NCBI GenBank assembly: GCA_964036045.1
Contig: OZ038393.1
Coordinates: forward strand, 46,616,429-46,680,428
DNA: 64,000 nt
Reading direction: 5' to 3'
From: Eutreptiella sp. 'Long Island Sound 2002'
Lineage: Eukaryota > Euglenozoa > Euglenophyceae > Eutreptiales > Eutreptiaceae
The notes beneath the pieces were generated by a model. That model made no database searches, had not been told where the DNA came from, and saw only the letters and a list, made by a program, of their open reading frames with translations. Positions 23,154 to 32,500 of the stretch are shown here, piece by piece. Position 1 is the first letter of the stretch. Each line of letters starts with the position of its first letter. Made by a program: the position numbers and the translations under genes.

Positions 23154-25109
23154 GCGATGTGGTGGATGGGGCCGAAATCCCTCGAGACCGACGAGTGGGG
23201 GTCATCCTTCGCAACGTGCAGTGTGCTCTGGATGCCGAGCCCGACGCTGAAGCTCAAAACAGCAGCGGGCAAGCTTAGCGAACTGCTTCAACGCCTCGGC
23301 GTCCCTCAACCCAGCGCGCATCGTTTGAGCACCCCCTCCCCCCCATCCTCTGAACCCCTCCGCCCCCGCCCCACTCCTAAAAACCCACGACCCTCAAGCT
23401 TGCCCGACCTGGCATGCTTTGGTCTTGAGCCCCCTCCTGTGACCAATTGGAGGCAAAGTAAGGGGTATGTGCGCCCAGCTGCAAAGCTCAACAACCCCCC
23501 GCCCCCCACGCTCAAAATGCTTTCACACAACCTGGAAAAAAAACCCCCCACCCCCTTCATTTTCCACAACCTACAAAAAGGGTACCATGTCTTGCTCCTC
23601 CAGGAACTGAACGAAGAGCCCAGCCTGCCACACGTCTTTAGCCACAGGGGGGGAAAAATGCAAAATTTTCACCAACATCAACAAACGAGAGAAAAAAATG
23701 GCACTGCCATCGTCGTCTCTTCGGCTTTGCGGCCCTACACAAAGTTTGTTCCGCACTCGGACAACGATGGACTCATGTGCTCAGTTGAAATAACCCTCCC
23801 GGGCGGCCCTCCCACACTCCTCACTTCTCTCTACTCTCCCCCGCCCGCAATTACCAGGTGCCCTCTGATTGAAATCAACCTGTCGCGTCTTCTTTTCCAA
23901 TACCCTTACCATGTGGTGGGAGGTGATTTCAACTGCACCCGCAATCCCCATCTAGACTCCTTGGACACCGACTCCAACCCCTGGGCCTGGGTCACTTCCA
24001 AAACTTCGGGCAGTAACCAGTCATGGATCGATGCGTATCGACACATGCACAGCACTGCCCTGGGGTGGACCCGACCGGCGTCCAAGAACAGATTGGACTA
24101 CATCTTTGTTTCGAGGAGCCTCTTCCATGACCAAAAAATTGCTGACGCTTCAATTCTCTACGGTGATTGCTCCACCGACCACCACCCTGTTACAGCACAA
24201 CTGCACTCACCCCTCATCCCCACACAGTCCCCCCCACCCCCCCGTAAACGCTTCCGAATGCTAAAGAAGCAAGAATTGCTTCGTCTTCAAGGGGGACTGC
24301 AACCCCTCGAGGAATGGTGTGAGGGCTTTAACAAACACCTCCCTTACGTCCCGACTTCTGACTTGGTCCCGATAGTGGACGCCATTCTCTGAGAGTGCTC
24401 GGAGGCCTACCACTCGATTACCACCCCGGCGGGAGGGACAGCCCCGTCCAAAATCCAGAAAGAATTCTCCCGATTGGCCAATGCCCTCCTCCCAGCCTCC
24501 CACCCCCGTTACGGAGAAAAAATGAGGCAGCTCAACGACTACCTCGATGAATGGCAGAAAGCAAAACAGAAATCGGCCCGGACTGCGGTACACAGAGCGA
24601 TCGTCCAGGGCCGCCAACTGAAGAGTGCCATCCAGAAACACCTCCAACCCCCGGATCAGGCTCGAATCTCCCTCAGGCGCTCTGACGGAACCCTTGCTAC
24701 AGACACCAAAGAGGTTGCAAAGATGTTTTCGGATACGCTCCTCCACCTGGGAGGTTCGCCTGACTACACCCCCCCCGACAATTTCACGGAGCGCCTCCTG
24801 AGCCACACCCCCCAGGTGCCCTCCGGGCACAGAAACCCAGGACATCCCGGACATGACATGGTCAGAGTCTACTGACATCCTCCACTCGGCTAACCCGTGC
24901 AAGGCAGGAGGAGACGACCACACCAACACCTACCTGCTCTCCGCCCTCCCCCTGCACCTGCAGACACTCTTCTTTCTTGTGGTAAATCGCTTCCTGCATC
25001 AGCCCCTACCACCCCACTGGGCGACCGCCCAAGTATGTTTGATCTACAAGAAAAAATGCCCCCACGACCCCGCAAACTACCGCTCAATAGCCCTGTCAAA
25101 CACTGTGTG

Positions 25110-25113
25110 CAAG
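25110..25113. repeat. Target-site duplication of G1, left copy (CAAG)
   Basis: CAAG here directly precedes the TG of the left LTR. The same four bases at 42252-42255 follow the CA of the right LTR. Removing G1 and one copy restores an uninterrupted RT frame in LINE A. Confidence 0.85.
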
Positions 25114-27254
25114 TGACGCGTTCCCGTGGGGGGCCGGCCACGGGACGCTGCGGTGACACGCACAAGTGAGCAGGCAGGCAAGGCACTACGCTCACAAGGG
25201 CATCAATACGCCTGTGTCATGTGACAAAGCGTTTCAGAATCCTTGCCACTCTGCAAAGAGGGAACGAAAGTATGTACAGCAACACATCAGGATATGTACA
25301 CATGGGGTTAAGACTGGACTGGGGTAAGGGCATCAGGGGACAATAGACACTCAGTCCCGACTCATATCCCAATCCCAGGTCCGACCCTCTCAGTGGCTGA
25401 TGGGGGCGGGGGCTCAAACACAACCCATGCCCTGCTCAGTCCGGACCCTGAAACCCTGCCAATGGGAGAGGTGTCCCGCACAGCCACAGGCGAGTTCCTG
25501 GGAACCAATGGGCTCCAAGGCCAACCGACAGTGGCTCCCTATGCTCCCTTAACGGCAGGTCCCAACTCCACTCTGAGCCAGAGATATGGCCCCGCCATTA
25601 TCACCCAGGAGTTGGTAGCTGAAAATGGGCTGTTTCAGCCCACACTGGAATTAGCTTGAAAAACTCCAAAATTGACCCCTCATCCGGACCCGCCAGAGGT
25701 AGGGACGAGGCAACTGACCCTATGCCCTTCGAGTACGAACTCCCTGGAGCCCTCACCCAACCTGGTTCCCTCTGAGGTCCCGGCATCAGGGCAACACGGA
25801 TGAGTCAAGTGGGGTCATGATGCCAAAATCACCAAAATTGGCGTCATTCCCACGCGTGGCTCGCCCGGCCAAGGTAAGGCCAATGGCTCACAGGGTAGGA
25901 GGCAGGACCTAGGACTTATATCTGAGTGCACAACTTGGATTTAGGTCCGGGCTCCCTATGGGCTTAGAGAAATGGGGCCGCCAATTGACCACACGGAAGG
26001 GGGAAATTGGGGTCCCAAAATTGGGTCATTGTGGCTGCTTGAAATGAGCCAAAATTCGGTGTGCTCCCAATAGTATATCTCCACGCCGGCTTGGAGATCG
26101 GATCCGCCATTCCATACGTGATCCACCGGGAGTCCAACGGAGACTCCCATGCCCTTGGCTCTCAAAGATCTCCATGCCACTCGGCGTGGTGACGATCCCA
26201 ATTGGGTCCACAAATGCAAAAATGGCAAAATTGCCCATACTCAATTTGGCCTAGCGCCTTGACGAAGGCGGCTCCGCTTCGCCCACGTGGTGTGTGGACC
26301 ATGGGGACCATTACCCATAACACCCATGTCATATATGGTCCATTGGTCCATGCGTCCGGCGTGCACGAAGGTTAGAACATGGGGCACGGCGGGCAGCAAA
26401 AGTGGAAAAATGCTCAAAATGGCCAAAATTGCGCACGCTCATGGTTAGGGCAAATGAGGCACGTGCCCGACTTGGACCGGAGTGTGCCATAGGATTGATG
26501 TCAAGTCATATGTGTCCAACATATCTTTGGGGCGTCGCCCAACTCCTCCGGTATTGGGAATGGCAGGGTCGCCAAGTGAGCCCATGATTTGGGATAGTCC
26601 CAAATCGCCAACATGGCGGCCACGGTATGCCAAGCCTAAGAGGAGCTATTCGCCGGGTCCAAGATATGTTGGGCACCGAAGTATGTACCCTCATATCATA
26701 CTTGGGTCATGTTGTCAATTGAGCGCAACGTTGAAATACACGGTCGCCACTTGACATCATGACGGGCCAAAAATGGCAAAATTGGCACAAAGACAAACCA
26801 TAGTGCCTTTAAAGGCGCATAATTATATTATAATATCTTTGGCTTGGATCGTGCAATCACTTAATCCTTCTAAACACAATGACTTGACACCAATGACCTT
26901 CGATCCCACGTATGTGCTCCACTTGGGGCGCCTTGAAAGGTTACGAGCGCTGCTTCCCAAGTGGGCACATGAAAGTATGGAAAAATGTAAAATACACACC
27001 TTGCTCCCGACGCATCGCTTCGGGATCACCATACAAGCTTCCCTTCACGAAGGTTAGGCTTGCAATTGACCGTAGGGAGTACGGAGAAGGGGCTTGCACA
27101 ATATGAGGTCCATTGGCGGGCTTGTCTTGGAGCAATGGGCCCGCCAAATGGGCACGCAACACAACACATGGCACATACCAAATATTGCCCAAAAATGTAG
27201 CTCCCACCACGATATGTCATGCCCCTCCAAGGGCATAACTTTGTGTCAATCGCT

Positions 27255-27281
27255 CATAGGAACTCAAGGAGAGTTCCTATG
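27255..27281. repeat. Perfect 11-bp hairpin in the G1 LTR
   Basis: CATAGGAACTC and GAGTTCCTATG flank a 5-base loop. The same hairpin lies in the other LTR at 41447-41473. It could act as an RNA structure or protein site within the LTR; the role is unknown. Confidence 0.75.
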
Positions 27282-27339
27282 CAACACCAACACTTGCGCG
27301 CTACACTCGAAAGTTATCTTAACGCACGCAATATCATGG

Positions 27340-28038
27340 TCATAGAGCTATAACGCAAACTCTACCCTCTTGACCATGATCCATTACTCTAGCGCGCATG
27401 TGTAGAAACGCAAGGCATATGAAGCTTCCTAAATTACGTCGGGAGTATTGTGAATACATCCCACGTTTCCTTATCGTCAATACTCGCAAGCGGCACGAGA
27501 TATGACCTTCACAAGTGGCCTCACGAATCAACTTTGTTTTGCCCATATCTTTAAGACAAATGGAGGGCAGGATAAAAGGGAAGTTGATTCGTGCATACGG
27601 AAGCACGTAGGTCCACTCGAAAGAGGTCAAATCAAGTGCGGGGATGTCGAAGTCGAAAATCCGATTTCGACATCCTGAAAAATTCGGATTAAGGTTGCGA
27701 GTATTAATTATGAAAATTGCGGAAGCATCCATGCAGTTCCTGGCGACTTTGGAGCCTTCGTGACGGATAACGTTAAAATTTCCATTATAAACAGTTAAAC
27801 TGGCGGTTACGGTAAAGTCGCGAACCAACCGCCAGCAGTCAAAACAGTGAGTATCGGAACGGAAGCATAAAAATTGACGGAAACAATATGAAAATAAAAC
27901 CCTGTTGATTCCTGATATTCTGATACACAAATCTCCGCTGGCGGTGCATCGGTTGCCGATGCGGGGCTTCACGGCACGGAACACGCCGTGCATGGGGTTA
28001 GTGGACCGGAGACCGGTTGTATGCCGTAACCTGGCCAT
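27340..28038 (-). CDS. Unexplained 232-codon ORF within the G1 LTR
   Basis: This is a sense-strand ORF (same direction as gag and pol) that begins at a true ATG only about 20 bases inside the LTR edge and runs 232 codons. The protein is basic and Cys-containing, with no motif I recognise. It is present identically in the other LTR at 41532-42230, which only reflects the LTR duplication. It lies in the U3 part, so it would be translated only from a transcript starting upstream or from the 3' end of the element RNA. It could be a chance frame. Confidence 0.3.
   Translation of the reverse strand: MARLRHTTGLRSTNPMHGVFRAVKPRIGNRCTASGDLCIRISGINRVLFSYCFRQFLCFRSDTHCFDCWRLVRDFTVTASLTVYNGNFNVIRHEGSKVARNCMDASAIFIINTRNLNPNFSGCRNRIFDFDIPALDLTSFEWTYVLPYARINFPFILPSICLKDMGKTKLIREATCEGHISCRLRVLTIRKRGMYSQYSRRNLGSFICLAFLHMRARVMDHGQEGRVCVIAL
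27642..27675. repeat. 10-bp hairpin in the G1 LTR
   Basis: GGATGTCGAA and TTCGACATCC are separated by 14 bases. The same structure lies at 41834-41867 in the other LTR. Confidence 0.7.
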
Positions 28039-28059
28039 GGGGTTCTGGGTACCGCTTCA

Positions 28060-28070
28060 CCCCCCTCCTT
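28060..28070 (-). promoter_or_regulatory. G1 polypurine tract
   Basis: On the minus strand AAGGAGGGGGG lies immediately before the 3' LTR, the expected place for the RNase H-resistant primer of plus-strand DNA synthesis. Confidence 0.8.
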
Positions 28071-29557
28071 AGAGCAAACCCTGGGGGGGCTCGATAACAC
28101 CCACGCATGGCAGCGGGTACCCAGGACCACTCCCTGAAAGGGGGGGGGTGTCACATCCTCACTTCAGTAAGTCACAGTAAGTTAGGTATCCCACAGTGGG
28201 ATAGGTATGCTGCTGTAACAGCTCGTAGCACATGTATAGTATCAAGTATCAAGTCCCGGGTCCTGGCGGCGATTGTTCGGCATCCAAAGGACCCGTTAAC
28301 CCATACCAGGCGCACCGGGTGCCGGCTGCTACGGTCACCACCACAGTGGCAGTGGCATACACGGCCAACATAGGCGTCACACGACGGCCGAGGTGGCCCC
28401 ACAAGTCGAGAGCGACCACAAAGATCCATCAGGCTACCCCAAGCTTCCCAAGGCCCGCCGACTGGGGAGAGTCCCCACGGGTCCTTCCTCGGGCGCACCA
28501 TGTCCATATCCATACGACGCGAGTCCAGAGTGCCATAGTCGAACTCCTTACGAACCCCAAATCGTAAGGGAACTCCTCCTGAAGGGATCGGGCATCAAGG
28601 CCGTCTTTTCCCTCGCCCTACTACCACGAAGCGTGGCCATACATGAGGGAGTCCTCATGCAGTGTGGGCGGAGGCGTCGACTTCTCAAACCACCAGTTTC
28701 CCAGGCAGACTGACCGAGGTCAGGAGCACCGGAGGCCGCCATCCGAATGCAAGTGCGTCTGCAAATCAGTAGGCTCACACTGGGACTGACAGTGGCGGAC
28801 CGCTGGGAGTGTAGTCAGGCAACTGGGCTTCCCGCCTGGCGCCATCAGGATCTCCACACATCACAGCGAGTAGGGCAACACGGTATCACGGGCACTCAAA
28901 CAGTAGAATCTGTAATCAAGTACTGGTCCAGGCTGGACCAGGCTGTAAGGATATGTACACGGCGACTCAAGGCGCCTCTGTATCCCGATTCGTGGTGAAA
29001 AGCAGTCCATCCCTCAGCGATGGGCTGATGACACTTAACATACAGATGCACATATCCTGGAGGGCAGAAAAACAGGCAACAAGCTGGGTAAATAGGCGTG
29101 TAAACACACTCAACAACAGAGTGCCAAACCACGCCACGGTCAGGATAAGGCAAATGCAGGAGGATGGACAGGATAACGCCTGAGTTCAGGCATATATAGT
29201 CTCGAGACACACGTCGACTGGTCTGGATTCCGCAAATGCCATGGAACCAGACCACACACCAAAAAAAATCGCAATGCCGATGACAGCGGCATCCGTTGCG
29301 CAACGTCGTATGGGCTTCAAGGCCCCAAGAGCTCAAAAATATGAAGGTCAGTCGCCCTACCTGGTTTCCCATGGATTCAGCAGGGGGGGGAGTGACGAAT
29401 AGAATTGAAAGAGAGGGGCCATCCTCCTCTGGATACAGCAGGGGGGGGTATATGGCCACTCTGTCACCGAAAGATGGGAGAGAGCAAGCAAGTAAGGGAC
29501 GATCCGTCGGCCTCACAAGCGCCTCAAAACGCATCAGGGGAGAGCCCAGGGCGCTGA
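28071..29557 (-). other. G1 3' noncoding region between pol and the polypurine tract
   Basis: About 1.5 kb with no envelope-like or other recognisable protein. The short frames present overlap on both strands. Such a long spacer after integrase is unusual for the family. It could hold structural RNA or a remnant. Confidence 0.55.
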
Positions 29558-32500
29558 TCAGGCACCTCTGGCTGCAATCGCCCGGGTGAGTGCTGCCAAG
29601 TCCGAGACATGGATCTCGGTCTTGTGCTTGCGGATGTACTCCATGAAGGGAGTATTGACCCGCGGCACGAATGAGGAGACGGGTTCCCAGGTGTCGTGGG
29701 ACGGCCCATAGCCTCGCCAACGAACCTTGAACTCCAGACCTCCGGGTGCCGAGGCCTTCGGACGCTGAGCCAGGATCTTCTCAACAGTATAGTCGTCCTG
29801 CTCAGCATAGTCGTCGTCCGAGTCGGCCTCATGTCTGGCATAGTCCAGGGACACATGTCGGCCACGGAGGTCGGGTTCCCGCGCACGGAGTTGACTTTCG
29901 TGGCGCTCCCGGAACTGTCCGTGACCCACCTTGATGCGGTAGGTGTCCTCACCAATCCTGCGGACCACCTCGCCGGGTGTGAACCAGGTCTTGGTGCGGT
30001 GGGTGCCCATGGGGCGGGGTCTGATCACCCACACCGGGTCTCCCACCCTGAACTTCTGCGCTGTCGAGCTCGGGGCGGACTTCTGACGCTCAGCATGCTC
30101 CTTCTCAAGCTGCTGGCGGATGTCCCGCGCCGTTTGCTCTTGCCGCGCGAAGAACTCCTTGGCATCCATAGCCATGCCATCACCAGACAAGGGAAGTCCC
30201 CTACCCAGGGGGTCCCTGCCAAACAGAATCTGGTGAGGGGACAAACCGCCCGGAGTGGGGGTGTCATGATGGGCCTTCAGAGCAGGCCACATCTCCTCGA
30301 ACCAGTTCCGCCGTGGATTGGTGATGTGGATCTTGCGCAGCTTCTCGAACAGCTGCCGTCCAGCCACTTCAGCACGGCCGTTAGACCGGCTGAGATAGGC
30401 GACGCTCTTGGCGTGTCGTGTTCCCATCAGGGAACACATGGCCTTGAACCAGCCACCAGTAAACTGGGGCCCTCGGTCACTGCAAATGGTGCGGGGGATG
30501 TCAAAGACGGTCAGCCAATGACGAATCATCATGACTGCCACTTCCTTGGCAAGCAACCCCTTTTTGCGTGCCGGAACGGCTACCACGTAGCCGCTGTGGC
30601 GGTCCACACAGAGAACCACACAGTCAAAGGTCTCCTTGCCAATGTGCACTTCGGGCATGGAGAAGACGTCCATGGCCACGCTCTCCATGGGCTGGTCAGG
30701 AACCGGGGTCCATTGGGGTTCCCCCTTGACGTTCCGGTTGTCGGGATTGCAGGCCTGACAGACCGAACAACCCTTCCTGACCTTCTTGATGGCGGTGTAG
30801 AGAACGATATGGTCGATCTCGAACCGACGCTGCATGTCAAGAGCTTGCTTCTTGACCCCTGGGTGCAGCATGTGGTGGTGCCAAGCTTCACACAGCTCGA
30901 GCACCCGGGACTCTGGGACCAGCAGCTTACCATTCCGGTAGAGCTTGCCATCTTCCTCAGTCAGCCCCTTTGGCCACTTCTGCCCGTCGTCAGGGTCGGT
31001 CACAGCCCTATACTCGGCCGCAAAGGCCTCAGACTTGGCGTAATCGTCGGTCCAGTCGTCCTGGAGGCAAGACTCTGGGAAGAGGTGCTTGTCGGACTCA
31101 GTTCCCACAGGGGGTGCCGGACCGGGCCTTCCGCCCGCAGCACCCACAGGGGCGAGTACACTGACCGTTCTGCTCACCCTCGAAGCGAGGGGGGCATCTG
31201 CGGCCATGACGACGAAGCATTTTGCACCCTCCTCCTCCATCAGGCGCTCCATCTCAATGATCCTCTTGGCTTCAGCGGTCTCAGCCTCATCGCCATGGGC
31301 AGAGATATCCTGCATGCCCTTGCTGGCGGGATAGGCCCACCTACTGAGACAGTCCGCCACGGTGTTATCCTTTCCAGGAATGTAAACAACCGTAAGGTCG
31401 AACTTGGCCAAGGTCTCATGCCATCTTGCCCGTCGGGAGGCGGGACCTGAGGGGGTGTCCACGTGCTCCTTGTGCCACGACTGCAGACTCTGATGGTCGG
31501 TGCAGACGGTGACGGGATGGAGGGCTATGTACCCAGCCCATTTCCTGAGAGCCATGACGATGGCATACGCCTCCTTTTCACGGGGCGTCCACGTCCGTCT
31601 CTGGCCTTCCGCCAGGACTCGGCTCCAGAAGGCCACGGGCACGTGCCTCCCATCGTCAAGCACTTGCTCCAACACAGCCCCAATGGCGTAGTCGGAAGCG
31701 TCGGTGCGCAGGACGAACCCTCGGTCGGGATCCACGAGGTGCAGGCCCACTGCGGATAGCAGCGCCTGCTTCATCCCCTCAAAGGCACGGTCGGACTCAG
31801 CTGTCCAGACCAGAGCCTTCTTGGACCCCTTCTTGGTCTCCTCTCGGTTGCCCTTGAGCATGGTCGTCATGGGGGCTGCATACTCGGCATACATCTTGAT
31901 ATACCCCGAGTAGTAGTTGCAGAACCCCAAGTACGCCCGTAGCTCAGAGACCGTTTTGGGCTTTTCCCAGTGCTCAATCGCAGCCACCTTGCCAGGTATG
32001 GGCTTTCGCTGCCCGTTCCCGACTACGTGGCCAGCGAAGACCACCTCGCTTACCGCAATGGTGGCCTTGTCACTGCTGCCCGTGAGTTTGTGCCGAACCA
32101 GAAGGTCCAGCACTCGAGTGACGTCCCTCTCGTGTGCCTCCAGGAGCTCCTCGTAGCTCATGCTGGGGTCCCCGGACGCGATGATCACGTCGTCCACGAA
32201 GGGGTCCGCACAGTCGCGCACCGGCTCAAGCAGGTTCTCCAGCATCCGCTGAAAAGCCGCATTGCCGTTGGTAACGCCCATAGGCATCACCTTCCACTGG
32301 AGAGGTCCAAGTGGGGTGCTCATGGCTGTGCAGGCACGGGACTCTTCGGCGAGAGGCATCTGATGATAACCATGTTTCAGGTCAATCACCGTGAAGATCC
32401 TCCGCCGGTGTTGTTTTTGCAGCATATCCTCAATGAGGGGCAGCGTATAGCTGTCGTGCTGCGTTTGGGCGTTCAGGCCGCGGTAGTCGACCACGAGCCG

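Larger units (their letters stand above)
25114..28059 (-). repeat. G1 3' LTR (left copy)
   Basis: 2946 bp, matching 39306-42251 at a constant offset of 14,192. The only difference I found is G at 25130 against T at 39322. It starts TG and ends CA on either strand. It holds two strong hairpins (27255-27281, 27642-27675), several AAAATTG-type motifs and an unexplained 232-codon minus frame at 27340-28038. Promoter and poly(A) signals could not be placed with confidence. Confidence 0.95.

Noticed and set aside
29696-31450. 584-codon plus-strand ORF antisense to G1 pol
   Set aside because: It lies entirely opposite the RNase H, integrase and chromodomain coding sequence. It is the expected shadow of a GC-rich coding strand and has no domain.
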